DNA of 64,000 nucleotides from Colwellia sp. 1_MG-2023 (GCF_030546755.1 NZ_JAUOPE010000002.1:310001-374000); one strand, 5' to 3'; positions 27,230-37,453 are shown, counted from the first letter of the stretch. Notes: generated by a model from the sequence alone, not told the origin. Translations and numbers: made by a program.

Positions 27230-28494
27230 TATCCTGAAACCCTCTCTGGTACTGGCTTAGTTTTTTCATTTTTACTATAGAACCAAAGCGCTACGAAAAA
27301 TCCAAAATATCCAAATGTAGCAACTCGACCAATTAAATTAGCTAAATCAGTTGCCGGCATAGTACCTAAAATACCTAACACGATAAAACAAATAGCAAAC
27401 TGAGTTAGGTTTAAGAAATGTGTTCTACTACGGAATTTAAGTGCTTTAACCACGCCGCGATCAAACCATGGTAAAGCGAATAACATACCGATAGCCGCGA
27501 ACATAGTGATCATCCCTAATAATTTATCCGGAATAACACGTAAAATGGTAAAGAATGGTCCAAAATACCATACAGGTACAATATGCTCAGGCGTTTTCAA
27601 ACCGTTCGCAGGTTCAAAGTTTGGCGCCTCAATAAAGTAACCGCCACCCTCTGGAGCAAAAAACATCACCCAGCAGAATAAAATTAAGAAACCAACCACA
27701 CCCATAATATCTTTTACTGAATAATACGGATGGAACGGTATAGCATCGACAATATCGTACTTATCTGAATAATGCTTATGGAACTTAAACTTACTTAATT
27801 CTTCAGGTTTAACACTACCTTTTGGCTTTTTAATATCTGTCCCTTCAGGGTTATTAGAGCCTACTTCATGCAAGGCTAAAATATGTAAAAATACTAAGAC
27901 AACCAAGACTAATGGTAACGCCACAACGTGTAAGGCAAAGAAACGATTAAGTGTAGCACCAGAGATAACGTAGTCACCTTTAATCCAAATCGTTAATTCT
28001 TCACCAATAACGGGGATAGCACCAAAGAGCGAGATAATAACTTGTGCTCCCCAATAACTCATATTACCCCAAGGTAATAAGTACCCCATAAAGGCTTCAG
28101 CCATTAATACTAAGAAGATTAACATGCCGAAAATCCACAATAATTCACGTGGTTTTTGGTAAGAGCCGTACATCATACCGCGGAACATATGCATATAAAC
28201 AACAATAAAGAATGCCGAAGCACCTGTTGAATGCATATAACGTAGCAACCAACCATAATCAACATCACGCATGATGTATTCAATTGAAGCAAATGCCCCT
28301 TCCCCTGAAGGTTCATAGTTCATGGTCAACCAGATACCCGTTAAAATTTGGTTCACTAAAACCAACATAGCTAACGAGCCAAAGAAATACCAAAAGTTAA
28401 AGTTTTTAGGTGCTGGATATTGGGCTAAATGCTTATTCCAACAATCTGTCACCGGTAAACGCTTGTCAATCCAAGCCATAAAATTTGCAAACAT
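27229..28494 (-). CDS. petB: cytochrome b of the cytochrome bc1 complex
   Basis: Core membrane subunit carrying the two b haems and the quinol oxidation and reduction sites. The 421-residue protein has about eight or nine TM helices. The haem-ligand His pairs lie in RYMHSTGASAFFIVVYMHM and in FFALHVVALPLVLVVLVFLH. The Qo-site motif PEWY appears as PVWYFGPF, so the usual Glu is Val in this copy as read. Overlaps petA and petC by TAATG junctions, so translation is coupled. Confidence 0.95.
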   Translation of the reverse strand: MFANFMAWIDKRLPVTDCWNKHLAQYPAPKNFNFWYFFGSLAMLVLVNQILTGIWLTMNYEPSGEGAFASIEYIMRDVDYGWLLRYMHSTGASAFFIVVYMHMFRGMMYGSYQKPRELLWIFGMLIFLVLMAEAFMGYLLPWGNMSYWGAQVIISLFGAIPVIGEELTIWIKGDYVISGATLNRFFALHVVALPLVLVVLVFLHILALHEVGSNNPEGTDIKKPKGSVKPEELSKFKFHKHYSDKYDIVDAIPFHPYYSVKDIMGVVGFLILFCWVMFFAPEGGGYFIEAPNFEPANGLKTPEHIVPVWYFGPFFTILRVIPDKLLGMITMFAAIGMLFALPWFDRGVVKALKFRSRTHFLNLTQFAICFIVLGILGTMPATDLANLIGRVATFGYFGFFVALWFYSKNEKTKPVPERVSG

Positions 28495-29084
28495 TACGCT
28501 TCTCCTTGACCAACACCAATTAAGACGGTGGTTTCAGTTGGGAATGAATGCTCTGGTACTACTAAGTTAGTAGGAGCAGGAACACCTTGGAATACACGGC
28601 CAGCCATATCAAACTTAGAACCATGACATGGACAGAAGAAACCGTCTTTCACGCCTTCAACTTGCTCTTCAAAATTACCCTGATGATACGTAGGAGCACA
28701 ACCTAAGTGCGTACAAACACCTAATGCCACCATATATTCAGGTTTGATAGAACGATATGCATTGGCTGCATATTCAGGCTGTTGAGGTTCAGCAGATTGT
28801 GGATCACGTAACTGATCTTCATGATTAGCTAAAGCTTTTAACGTTTCTTCAGTACGACGTATCACATAGACAGGTTTACCGCGCCATTCTGCACGAATTA
28901 ATTGACCAGGCTGTAATTTACCTACATTGATTTCAACTGGAGCACCGGCAGCTTTCGCACGCGCACTTGGGTTCCAGGATCCAATGAAAGGCACTGCCAC
29001 ACCGACAACACCAACACCACCAACTACCGAAGTAGCCGCAGTTAAAAAGCGTCGACGGCCGTTATTCACGGGCGTATTGCTCAT
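28494..29084 (-). CDS. petA: Rieske iron-sulfur subunit of the cytochrome bc1 complex
   Basis: Carries the [2Fe-2S] cluster that accepts the first electron from quinol. The cluster motifs CTHLGC and CPCHGS are intact. The N-terminus has a twin-arginine motif (GRRRFLTAATS) followed by a hydrophobic helix, as expected for a Tat-inserted, uncleaved Rieske anchor. 196 residues. First gene of petABC. In many relatives rplM-rpsI precede petA; here the upstream gene is mrcB across a 268-bp gap. Confidence 0.95.
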   Translation of the reverse strand: MSNTPVNNGRRRFLTAATSVVGGVGVVGVAVPFIGSWNPSARAKAAGAPVEINVGKLQPGQLIRAEWRGKPVYVIRRTEETLKALANHEDQLRDPQSAEPQQPEYAANAYRSIKPEYMVALGVCTHLGCAPTYHQGNFEEQVEGVKDGFFCPCHGSKFDMAGRVFQGVPAPTNLVVPEHSFPTETTVLIGVGQGEA

Positions 29085-29216
29085 CCAACATCTCCAATTA
29101 TTATTCTATTTAAACAAGTTTGATTTTTATGATTACTACATCAGTGCCGAACACTCACCGATACTTTTTGTTCAAATGAAACTAACGACAAAAAATTTTT
29201 CTGATCATAAAGAAAA

Positions 29217-29244
29217 GCCCTATTTTTTACAAGGTAAATAAGGC
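29217..29244 (-). terminator. probable terminator downstream of mrcB
   Basis: Arms GCCCTATTT (29217-29225) and AAATAAGGC (29236-29244) form a 9-bp stem with one wobble. On the minus strand the stem is followed by TTTTCTTT. It lies about 110 bp past the mrcB stop and ahead of petA. Confidence 0.5.
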
Positions 29245-29352
29245 AGTTACCCTAGCAAATAACTATTTTTTTTGAAGATGTTGTGTTCTTAAGGTATTAA
29301 ATACAAATGATTGTTATTTACTACGAGGTTTTCATCATATTTAGCAGATAAT

Positions 29353-31683
29353 TTATCCGCCAAATAGCTTTTCAAACCAAGTTAACTCTTTAGCTTGTTC
29401 ATTTTTTTTCTGCTTACATGAATCGTTTAATATTAAGCCATCATAAATAACCGGATAAACAATTGAATTGTTACAAGCACCTGATAACGCTTGTCCGGTT
29501 TCTTGGTCAAATGGCACAAGTTTAATACCGGTAGGTTCGATCGCTGTTTTATCTGTTACTCCAATTTTCTTTATGTATTCGGCAAATAAAGTCAGTGCGC
29601 CACTACTACCAGTAAAATCGGTCGCTTTATTATCATCTCGTCCCAACCACGTTGTGACCATATGTTTACCATCATATCCAACAAACCAACTATCTCGTTG
29701 GTCATTAGTGGTTCCCGTTTTACCAGCAACCACTTTATTTTTGAGTCGCCAGGTTAATGATTTTGCGGTGCCCTGTTGTGTCACTTGCGTTAACATATAA
29801 TCGGTTAAATAACTGGCTTGCGCAGAAAAATACGGCGTTTCTTCAACGATATGTTGATAAATAGTTTCCCCTTGCGCAGAAATCACCGACTCAACCACAT
29901 GGCTTTGCACATGATTTCCTTGGTTAGCGATAGGTAAATAAAACTGATTTACTTGATAAGGCGACATATTTATCGACCCTAGTAATAACGATGGTCTTAG
30001 GGTGATATCATCGTTATATCCCAATAAATGAATAATATCAGCAACATTATCTAGGCCTAATGCCATCCCCAAATTAATCGTAGGTATATTTAATGATTTT
30101 ACTAAACTCGTAAAAATAGAGGCTTGCCCTCGGTATTCACCATCATAATTTTTAGGACGCCATATTTCACCGTCGTTTAAATCAAAACTTAGCGCTTTGT
30201 CATCAAGTAATGTCCCTAATTGATATTGTTGATAACGCTCTAATGCAGCGAGATAAATTGCCGGTTTAATTAAAGATCCTATGGGACGTTTGGCATTAAG
30301 CGCACGGTTAAAACCGGCATAACCACTTTTTTTATCTCCAACGAGTGCTTTAATTTCTCCGCTATCAATGTCGGTTAAAATCATCGCGACTTGTAGATCA
30401 TGTTCATTTTTTTTCGCCAACTCAATAAGTTGTTTATTAACCGTTTTTTCTAAATCAATTTGTTCAGACACTGAAAAAGTGGTGAAAACTCGTATTCCAG
30501 ACTGTTGCAAAGCCGGTGAAAGTAGATCAGATAATTCTTTTTTAACTAATTGTAAGTAAGCAGGAAATTTCTGTTTTGTCGGCGCTAATCGACGAGACTT
30601 TCTAATATCAAGGGGGGTTTTTAACGCTAATAAATAGTCGTCTTTGGAGATGTATTCTTCGTTAAACATCAATTTAAGTACTAAATCTCGACGCTTTTTA
30701 GTGCGTTCAGGGTAGCGCCAAGGATCATAATAACTCGGTCCTTTGATCACCCCAATCAACGTCGCCATTTGTGCATTACTTAGTTGTGCAATGTTTTCAC
30801 CAAAATAAAACTCAGCAGCTAAGCCAAAGCCATAAATACCATTGGCAAAATGTTGCCCTAAATACACTTCATTAATATAGGCTTCGAGTAATTGATCTTT
30901 ACTGTATCGATACTCTAACAACAACGACATAATGGCTTCATTTACTTTGCGCCATAAGGTTTTATCGCGTGTTAGGTACATATTTTTAACTAACTGCTGC
31001 GTTAAAGTGCTACCACCTTGAACTGTTCTACCTGCTTTTAGGTTGTTATAAAGTGCCCGCAAAATACCTAATGGAGAAATGCCCGCATGAAAATAAAAAT
31101 CTCTGTCTTCGACGATTAATAACGTATCGAGTAATTTTTCAGGCACCGACTGCAAAGGGATCAACACGCGATCCTCTTTATTTTCTGGAATAATTCGCCC
31201 CATTAAGTAAGGCTCAATTTCCACATAATCAGTCACTTGGTTATCAAGATATAATTGACTTACTACGGGAGTTTGGCCTTTTGATTTAACATCAATGGTG
31301 ACGATATCAGGTGCTTCAACACCTGCGCCAAAATCAAAAGCACGGCGATAAATAATGATACGTTTTTTAGAAATGGCAAAATCGCCAGGTTGTTTAACGG
31401 CGCTAGTACGACGATATCCGGTGAGTAACAAGTTATCTTTCAGTCGAGATAAATTAATTTCATCGCCTATATGAAAGCGTTCCACTTTACCAAACACTTG
31501 GACAGGCACTTGCCAACGTTGCCCTTCAAACTTTTCGACCACTTTGGCATCAAGGTACAAAGTATAAAATGCTAATAAGATCAATAAAATGAAAGAGAGT
31601 TTCGCGAACAATACCAGCACCTTTTTTAATTTTGACACTGGTTTTGTATTATCGTCTGCAGATGCTTGTTGTTTTTCTGACAC
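29353..31683 (-). CDS. mrcB: penicillin-binding protein 1B, bifunctional peptidoglycan synthase
   Basis: Polymerises glycan strands and cross-links peptides in the periplasm. The 776-residue protein has a short cytoplasmic tail, one TM (about 25-45), a UB2H-like domain (about 60-140), a glycosyltransferase-51 domain (LLIVEDRDFYFHAGISPLG with the catalytic Glu, and GGSTLTQQLVKNMYL) and a transpeptidase domain. The transpeptidase has the active-site SxxK motif in GSLIKPAIY, SLN, and KTGT in VAGKTGTTNDQRDSWFVG. It lies 10 bp after the CNNM-type gene, so the two are probably cotranscribed. LpoA is present in this window; LpoB is not. Confidence 0.95.
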   Translation of the reverse strand: MSEKQQASADDNTKPVSKLKKVLVLFAKLSFILLILLAFYTLYLDAKVVEKFEGQRWQVPVQVFGKVERFHIGDEINLSRLKDNLLLTGYRRTSAVKQPGDFAISKKRIIIYRRAFDFGAGVEAPDIVTIDVKSKGQTPVVSQLYLDNQVTDYVEIEPYLMGRIIPENKEDRVLIPLQSVPEKLLDTLLIVEDRDFYFHAGISPLGILRALYNNLKAGRTVQGGSTLTQQLVKNMYLTRDKTLWRKVNEAIMSLLLEYRYSKDQLLEAYINEVYLGQHFANGIYGFGLAAEFYFGENIAQLSNAQMATLIGVIKGPSYYDPWRYPERTKKRRDLVLKLMFNEEYISKDDYLLALKTPLDIRKSRRLAPTKQKFPAYLQLVKKELSDLLSPALQQSGIRVFTTFSVSEQIDLEKTVNKQLIELAKKNEHDLQVAMILTDIDSGEIKALVGDKKSGYAGFNRALNAKRPIGSLIKPAIYLAALERYQQYQLGTLLDDKALSFDLNDGEIWRPKNYDGEYRGQASIFTSLVKSLNIPTINLGMALGLDNVADIIHLLGYNDDITLRPSLLLGSINMSPYQVNQFYLPIANQGNHVQSHVVESVISAQGETIYQHIVEETPYFSAQASYLTDYMLTQVTQQGTAKSLTWRLKNKVVAGKTGTTNDQRDSWFVGYDGKHMVTTWLGRDDNKATDFTGSSGALTLFAEYIKKIGVTDKTAIEPTGIKLVPFDQETGQALSGACNNSIVYPVIYDGLILNDSCKQKKNEQAKELTWFEKLFGG

Positions 31684-31693
31684 TAATGCCTCG

Positions 31694-32761
31694 TTATTCT
31701 TTTTCTGATGAATGCTCTTCAGACACTTTTACATTGTTAGATTTTAAACGCTGTCTAAATTGTGCTTTTGCCAATTTTTGCATATCAACGACCTGGTCAC
31801 TTTCATCAACAATTTCACGTCCAAGTAGGGTTTCTATGGCATCTTCAAGTGTCACTAGTCCAGCCGTTTGACCAAATTGGTCTTCAACAAGAAAAATATG
31901 ATCATTACGTTTAATGAATAAATCGAGTAATAATAACACGGGTAAATTCTCTGAAACCCGATGAATTGGCAACATAATCGTTTGTAAGGATTGCTCCCCT
32001 TTTCCTTGCAATTCGATTTGAAATAAATGGGCTTTTAACACGACACCAACAATATTATCAACGGTCTGATCAAAAACAGGAATGCGAGTAAAGTTAGCGG
32101 TTTTTTCAGCTGCTAACGCATCAGACACTGATGTTTGTTGATCAAGCGCATGCACGACACTTCGGGGCGTTAAAATATTAACAACTTTCAACTCCCTTAA
32201 GGTTAAAATATTTTCAACTAGTTGATTTTCTTGGTGATATAAAGAACCATCTTTATGACCTAAAGCAGCAAAAGCTCTAATTTCATCACGACTAACAACA
32301 TCAGATTTACCATTATTAAACAAGCGAGTGACCAACGAAGAGAACCATACCAACGGATAAACGACTTTCACTAAAAAGCTGATGATATAAGCAGAAGGAA
32401 TAGCTAATTTACGCCAGAATTTAGCACCAATAGTTTTAGGAATGATTTCAGATAAATATAAAATAGCTAAAGTTAATAAAAAGGCAATTAAGGTTTCTTT
32501 TTCTTCGCCAAACACTCGGATAGCTTGCGCACCAACGCCGGCAGCTCCCATAGTGTGTGCAAAAGTGTTTAAAATCAAAATACTTGAAATAGACTTATCA
32601 ATATTTTTTTTAACCGTTTTGAGAACCTTCCCTCCCAATGGTCGCTGTTTTATTGTTTTTTCAACAAAACTCGGCGTAACCGATAATAATACCGCTTCTA
32701 AAATAGAACATAAAAATGAGACACCAATGGCAATCGCTAAATAGGTGATAAGTAAAGTCAT
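31694..32761 (-). CDS. CNNM/DUF21 membrane protein with CBS pair
   Basis: A 355-residue membrane protein of the CNNM family, often linked to Mg/Co transport. The N-terminal DUF21 domain has about four hydrophobic helices (about 1-150; VSFLCSILEAVLLSVTPSF, ILYLSEIIPKTIGAKF). A CBS pair (about 195-330; VVNILTPRSVVHALD, DNIVGVVLKAHL) follows. The C-terminal CorC_HlyC domain of longer homologues is absent, so this is the short form. Substrate is not readable. It sits between hrpB and mrcB, an insertion relative to E. coli where those two genes are neighbours. Confidence 0.87.
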   Translation of the reverse strand: MTLLITYLAIAIGVSFLCSILEAVLLSVTPSFVEKTIKQRPLGGKVLKTVKKNIDKSISSILILNTFAHTMGAAGVGAQAIRVFGEEKETLIAFLLTLAILYLSEIIPKTIGAKFWRKLAIPSAYIISFLVKVVYPLVWFSSLVTRLFNNGKSDVVSRDEIRAFAALGHKDGSLYHQENQLVENILTLRELKVVNILTPRSVVHALDQQTSVSDALAAEKTANFTRIPVFDQTVDNIVGVVLKAHLFQIELQGKGEQSLQTIMLPIHRVSENLPVLLLLDLFIKRNDHIFLVEDQFGQTAGLVTLEDAIETLLGREIVDESDQVVDMQKLAKAQFRQRLKSNNVKVSEEHSSEKE

Positions 32762-32808
32762 AAAATTTTTATACGTTAACTAAGTAAAAAAAAACATTGT
32801 AAACCACG

Positions 32809-35382
32809 TTAAGGCGCTTTCATATGCCTTTTAGTTTTGTTTGTTGGTTGAGCGCTAGCAGGATCATCCGGCCAGTAATGTTTAGGGTATTGAGCCTTCA
32901 TGTCTTTTTGTACCGCTTTATAACTGCCTTGCCAAAATCCTGCTATATCAGCAGTCACTTGAATGGGCCTTTGTGCAGGCGAAAGCAATTCAAAAGTTAA
33001 ATTTACTTTGGAGTTATTTCCGCCTACCGTTGGCGAAATTTTTAAACCATAAATCTCTTGCATAGGTAAAGAAACAATTGGTGCTTGATCAAGGCTATAG
33101 CGAATCGCACATTTTCTTCCGGTTGGGCCAATATAATAATTCGGGGCATCTTTTTTCAATTGTTGCTGTTGTTGATAATCGAGTAGGGTTAATAACATTT
33201 CTGAGACGTTCAGTTTTGCTATTTGGGCACGTGTTGTAACGTTAGTCACAAATGGTTGTAGCCATAGCGAAGCATTCTTTATAAGTGACTGCTCACTTAC
33301 ATCAGGTAAATTCTTTTCACTGGACGTTGAATTAAGCCATTGCCAGCGTAACAATAAGCTTTTATCTTCCTTTTGCCAATTTAGCAACGACAGGCCATTT
33401 TTTTGTAATTGCGCATGCCATAATGCAAAAATTTTCTCTTCATTGATAAGCGATTTATTGGGTTTTTCTTCCAGTAAAATGGCACCTATTTTCTTTTGAT
33501 TTACGGCCAAAATACGCCCTGACGTTTCATCAAAAGAGAGGTGCTCGTGTAAATTGATTTTTACTAAAGACCATGCCTGCAATTGCTTTATATCAACAAT
33601 AGCCGCTATACGTACTTGCAGTTGTTGTTGATATTGAGTGACATGAGCAGCCACCAAGTATTCTTCATTATTTAATGCATCGGCAAATGCTAATGTAATG
33701 CCTTTACCATTACTGGCTAAGTAATCACCGTTTTGGTTTCTTCTTTTTAATAACCTTTCTGGATAAGCTAAATAAACGAGTACGCCGAGCTTATCAATTG
33801 GCATGCTATCAAGCATTATATTATCAACCGAGCGATATACTATTTGCTTAGAACTGCCCGTTAACCCCTGAATTTTTTCAGCCAGTTTCTTGGCTTGTTG
33901 CATAATTTGTCGAGCTTTAAAGTTTTGAGCCTTCGAGAGAATAAAGCGTACCCGTTGCACAATATCGCTATTGTCTCGCGCTTGTTCTATTGAAAAAACA
34001 TCTCGTTCTTCCAAAAGTGCCGCAACAATACAGGCAAGAAAAGCCAGCCCTTGGCAGTGATATTGTTTTTCAAACGATGTTGCTTGAATAATCATATGCG
34101 CAAAACGTGCATGACAAGGTAATTTAACCACCTGCTGGCCATGACTGGTTAATTGCCTTTTATCATTAACAACCTCGATATCTTGCAATGTTTGCCATGC
34201 TTGCTCCTCAATAGCCGCATTGGGCAAATCTAAAAATGGCATATCCGCTAATCGGCTCACTTGCCAACGCGCTGCTTCAATCACAACAGGTAAAATATCT
34301 GCTTGATGAATAGCAAGACCATTTTGCATTGCTCGCCGATGAAATTCTTCTTCGTTATATAATCGAATACAATGCCCTTTAGACATTCGCCCTGCTCTGC
34401 CCATTCGTTGTATAGCAGAAGATTTAGCGATATTTCGTTGCATTAATTTATTCGTTAATGTGCTTTCATCATAAATGGCGACTTTTTCAAGTCCTGAATC
34501 AATAACAATATTAATACCTTCTATGGTTAAACTTGTTTCAGCAATATTGGTTGTTAAGACAATTTTCCTTTCATTGGCTTTGCATGGTTTAATCGCTTGC
34601 TGCTGTTCAACAAGGCTGAGATCACCATAAAGTGGACAAATTATTACCTCTTTATTCACGATATTCTCTAGTGCCGAGGCAAGGAAACGAATATCAGCAC
34701 TACCCGGTAAGAAAACTAACATGGAGCCAACATGCGTTTTCAGTGTTTGCTGGATCACGGCAACTATTTGCTCTCGCCAAGCGTGATTATGTTTAATGGG
34801 TTGATATTCAAGCGTGACAGGAAAGCTTCGACCTTGGGTATGTAAACAAACCGCATCAGGTAAAGCATGGGCTAATTCATCACTGGCTAAAGTAGCCGAC
34901 ATCAACAATAAGGTTAAATCTTCTCGCAAACCTTGTTGAATATCACGAGCAAGAGCAAATGCTAAATCCGCTTGTAGTGATCGTTCATGAAATTCATCAA
35001 AAATCACTAATGAGGTGTGAGATAGTTCGGGATCTGCTTGCATAATTTGCACGAAAACGCCTTCAGTGACCACTTCTAAACGAGTATTCTCTGAAACTTT
35101 ACTTTCGTTGCGAAGTCGATAACCGACACGTTGGCCAACAGTTTCTCCTAATTGACTAGCCAAATAAGTCGCTATATTTTTAGCCGCAACACGTCTTGGT
35201 TGTAATAAATATATTTTATTTTGGCTGCGATTTGGAACATAAGCTTGCTCTTCTAATAACCACAATGGCAGTCGAGTCGATTTTCCCGCCCCAGGTTCGG
35301 CGGATAAAATCAAGGTTCGATGTAATTTCAAACAGCGAAGAAATTCAACATTGAGGCTATCAATAGGTAAAGGCGTTTGCAT
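32809..35382 (-). CDS. hrpB: ATP-dependent RNA helicase HrpB
   Basis: DExH-box helicase, 857 residues, of the HrpB family whose cellular role is poorly defined. Motifs are I SAEPGAGKSTRLP, II DEFHERS, III LLMSATLA, motif V TNIAETSLTIEG and VI QRMGRAGR. The HA2/helical region and the HrpB-specific C-terminal domain follow (LTFELLSPAQRPIQVTADIAGFW is split here: see around residues 800-825). Transcribed leftward and divergent from the Pho-box-controlled lipoprotein gene. Confidence 0.95.
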   Translation of the reverse strand: MQTPLPIDSLNVEFLRCLKLHRTLILSAEPGAGKSTRLPLWLLEEQAYVPNRSQNKIYLLQPRRVAAKNIATYLASQLGETVGQRVGYRLRNESKVSENTRLEVVTEGVFVQIMQADPELSHTSLVIFDEFHERSLQADLAFALARDIQQGLREDLTLLLMSATLASDELAHALPDAVCLHTQGRSFPVTLEYQPIKHNHAWREQIVAVIQQTLKTHVGSMLVFLPGSADIRFLASALENIVNKEVIICPLYGDLSLVEQQQAIKPCKANERKIVLTTNIAETSLTIEGINIVIDSGLEKVAIYDESTLTNKLMQRNIAKSSAIQRMGRAGRMSKGHCIRLYNEEEFHRRAMQNGLAIHQADILPVVIEAARWQVSRLADMPFLDLPNAAIEEQAWQTLQDIEVVNDKRQLTSHGQQVVKLPCHARFAHMIIQATSFEKQYHCQGLAFLACIVAALLEERDVFSIEQARDNSDIVQRVRFILSKAQNFKARQIMQQAKKLAEKIQGLTGSSKQIVYRSVDNIMLDSMPIDKLGVLVYLAYPERLLKRRNQNGDYLASNGKGITLAFADALNNEEYLVAAHVTQYQQQLQVRIAAIVDIKQLQAWSLVKINLHEHLSFDETSGRILAVNQKKIGAILLEEKPNKSLINEEKIFALWHAQLQKNGLSLLNWQKEDKSLLLRWQWLNSTSSEKNLPDVSEQSLIKNASLWLQPFVTNVTTRAQIAKLNVSEMLLTLLDYQQQQQLKKDAPNYYIGPTGRKCAIRYSLDQAPIVSLPMQEIYGLKISPTVGGNNSKVNLTFELLSPAQRPIQVTADIAGFWQGSYKAVQKDMKAQYPKHYWPDDPASAQPTNKTKRHMKAP

Positions 35383-35534
35383 GTAAATTAACTTTAAGTT
35401 TTCAATGGCATTATTTTAAGTGTTTAAAATAGAAGTACCATACATTTAACCAACAATGAACGCCGTTCCATTGAGTTAAGTTGTTATTAGTCAGTAAAGT
35501 ATCAGACTACGGTAGTCATCGAAACGTAATTATA

Positions 35535-35578
35535 CTGTCATCTATGCGCAAAATTTTTGTCATAAACATGCCATAAAG
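35535..35578 (+). promoter_or_regulatory. tandem Pho box (PhoB binding sites)
   Basis: CTGTCAT at 35535 and TTGTCAT at 35557 are exactly 22 bp apart. The second is followed at 11 bp by ATGCCAT (35568-35574), giving TTGTCATAAACATGCCATAA, close to the PhoB consensus CTGTCATAAA-CTGTCAT. The box ends about 38 bp before the ATG of the downstream lipoprotein gene, a normal position for PhoB activation. Confidence 0.7.
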
Positions 35579-35615
35579 TAGCTCAAAATAACTCTACTCA
35601 CTTAATGGTAATATA

Positions 35616-37427
35616 ATGATAACACTTAAAAATATATCTTTAGCAGGTTTATTACTTGCTTCTCTCACCGCATGTAATGGTGATGACGGTAAAGACGGTT
35701 CAGCAGGCGTAACTGGCGAACAAGGAGTGCAAGGAGAACAGGGAGAGCAAGGTGTTGCTGGTGAAGACGGTAAAAGCGCCACTAAATCTTTAACAACGTC
35801 ACTTATTGCACGTGCCGTATTAAATGCAGAGTCTCCTGAAGGAGCTGCTGAAATAGTACAATATCAACAATCAACAGGTTGGATTTATGCCATTAATAGT
35901 TCTGGCGAAAAAGCAACGGTTGATATTTTAGACTTAAATAATATTGATCCTGCTGCCTTAACTAAAGACAGTGAAGGTATAGTCACCAATACCAACATGT
36001 CTACTGTCATGCAAATTGATTTATCACTGAATACCGCCGGAGATGCAAACAGTGTAAGTGTTTCAAATACTTTAAATATTTTAGCCGTTGCAATGGCGGC
36101 AAATAATACTGGTGAACGAGGTTTTATTGCCTTTTATGATATTTCTGGTCCATCACCAAGCTTTATCAAAAATGTACAAGTAGGTTATTTACCAGATATG
36201 GTAGCAATTTCAAAAGATGGCACTAAAGTTGTGGTTGCCAATGAAGGTGAGCCGAATGGCGATTATTCAATTGATCCTGAAGGTAGTATTTCGATTATCG
36301 ATATTAATGCTGGTGTTATTTCAGACACTGCGATCAATCTTGACTTCACTGCATTAAACGACAAAAAAACTGAATTAATGGCACAAGGGGTAATGTTTGC
36401 TAACCCTTCAGGTCGAACAATCAATGGCAACTTAATCAATACTACCGTCGCGATGGATCTTGAACCGGAATACGTCGCTATTTCATCAGATAATCAAACA
36501 GCGTTTGTTTCTATTCAAGAAAACAATGCGATGGCAGTGGTAAATTTAGCCACCAATACTTTGGTAGAAGTAAAAGGCTTAGGTTTTAAAGATTGGTCAA
36601 ACTATCAGATTGATGCCTCTGATAAAGATGATGGCATCAATTTCCAAACTTACCAAAACTTATATGGCATGTATCAACCAGACACCATTGCAACCTTTAC
36701 ATGGCAAAATGCTAATTTTATTATCAGTGCCAATGAAGGAGATGGCAGAGAATATTTCTTTGACGCCAGTTCTGAAACTGATTGTATGTCGAAAGGTGGC
36801 TTAGATTATGATGAAGATGATGGCTGTCTAGCGTATATCGATGAGAGCCGCGTGGAAGATTTACCTTTAGACCCTGCTGCTTTTGCTCAAGTGAATAATG
36901 ACGACAATGATATTGGTAGACTTAAAGTATCAAAAGTAAAAGGTGATATTGACGGCGATGGTGATTATGACCAGCTGTACACATACGGAGCCCGCTCTTT
37001 TTCTATTTGGGATCAAAATGGCAATATCATTTTTGATTCTGGCGATGACGTTGGCAAAATAACGGCAGCTATTCATGGTCAAGCCTTTAATAATGATGAA
37101 GATACTAACGAAGGCGATACACGTTCAGATGCCAAAGGTGCTGAGCCTGAAGCGCTAACCGTAGGAAAAATTGGAGAAAACACCTACGCATTTATCGGTT
37201 TAGAAAGAATGTCAGGCATCATGATTTATGACATCACCAACCCATTTAACGTAAGTTTTGTTGATTACTTTATCAACCGAGGCACCACTGAAGATGCCGA
37301 TATTACTGGCGATTTAGCCCCAGAAGGCATGGCTTTTATTCCCGCTACGGCAACGTCAAGTGCGATGCTAATTGTTGGTAATGAAATTTCTGGCTCCGTC
37401 AGTGTATGGGAAATAAGCCAACCATAA
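35616..37427 (+). CDS. choice-of-anchor I type beta-propeller lipoprotein with collagen-like linker
   Basis: A 603-residue lipoprotein. The signal peptide ends in the lipobox LTAC (Cys20). Residues 22-50 form a run of Gly-X-Y triplets (GDDGKDGSAGVTGEQG, continuing GVQGEQGEQGVAGEDG), a collagen-like stalk. The rest is a beta-propeller-like domain of the choice-of-anchor I family: LPDMVAISKDGTKVVVANEG with EPNGDY, EPEYVAISSDNQTAFVSIQE, and the end LAPEGMAFIPA. Acidic Ca-site-like loops such as DIDGDGDYDQ occur at about 447-456. Homologues are often labelled alkaline-phosphatase-like, but activity is unproven. The Pho box upstream supports a role in phosphate starvation. Own terminator downstream. 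Confidence 0.82.
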   Translation: MITLKNISLAGLLLASLTACNGDDGKDGSAGVTGEQGVQGEQGEQGVAGEDGKSATKSLTTSLIARAVLNAESPEGAAEIVQYQQSTGWIYAINSSGEKATVDILDLNNIDPAALTKDSEGIVTNTNMSTVMQIDLSLNTAGDANSVSVSNTLNILAVAMAANNTGERGFIAFYDISGPSPSFIKNVQVGYLPDMVAISKDGTKVVVANEGEPNGDYSIDPEGSISIIDINAGVISDTAINLDFTALNDKKTELMAQGVMFANPSGRTINGNLINTTVAMDLEPEYVAISSDNQTAFVSIQENNAMAVVNLATNTLVEVKGLGFKDWSNYQIDASDKDDGINFQTYQNLYGMYQPDTIATFTWQNANFIISANEGDGREYFFDASSETDCMSKGGLDYDEDDGCLAYIDESRVEDLPLDPAAFAQVNNDDNDIGRLKVSKVKGDIDGDGDYDQLYTYGARSFSIWDQNGNIIFDSGDDVGKITAAIHGQAFNNDEDTNEGDTRSDAKGAEPEALTVGKIGENTYAFIGLERMSGIMIYDITNPFNVSFVDYFINRGTTEDADITGDLAPEGMAFIPATATSSAMLIVGNEISGSVSVWEISQP

Positions 37428-37453
37428 TAATTAAGCAAGTGTACTCAACCACC

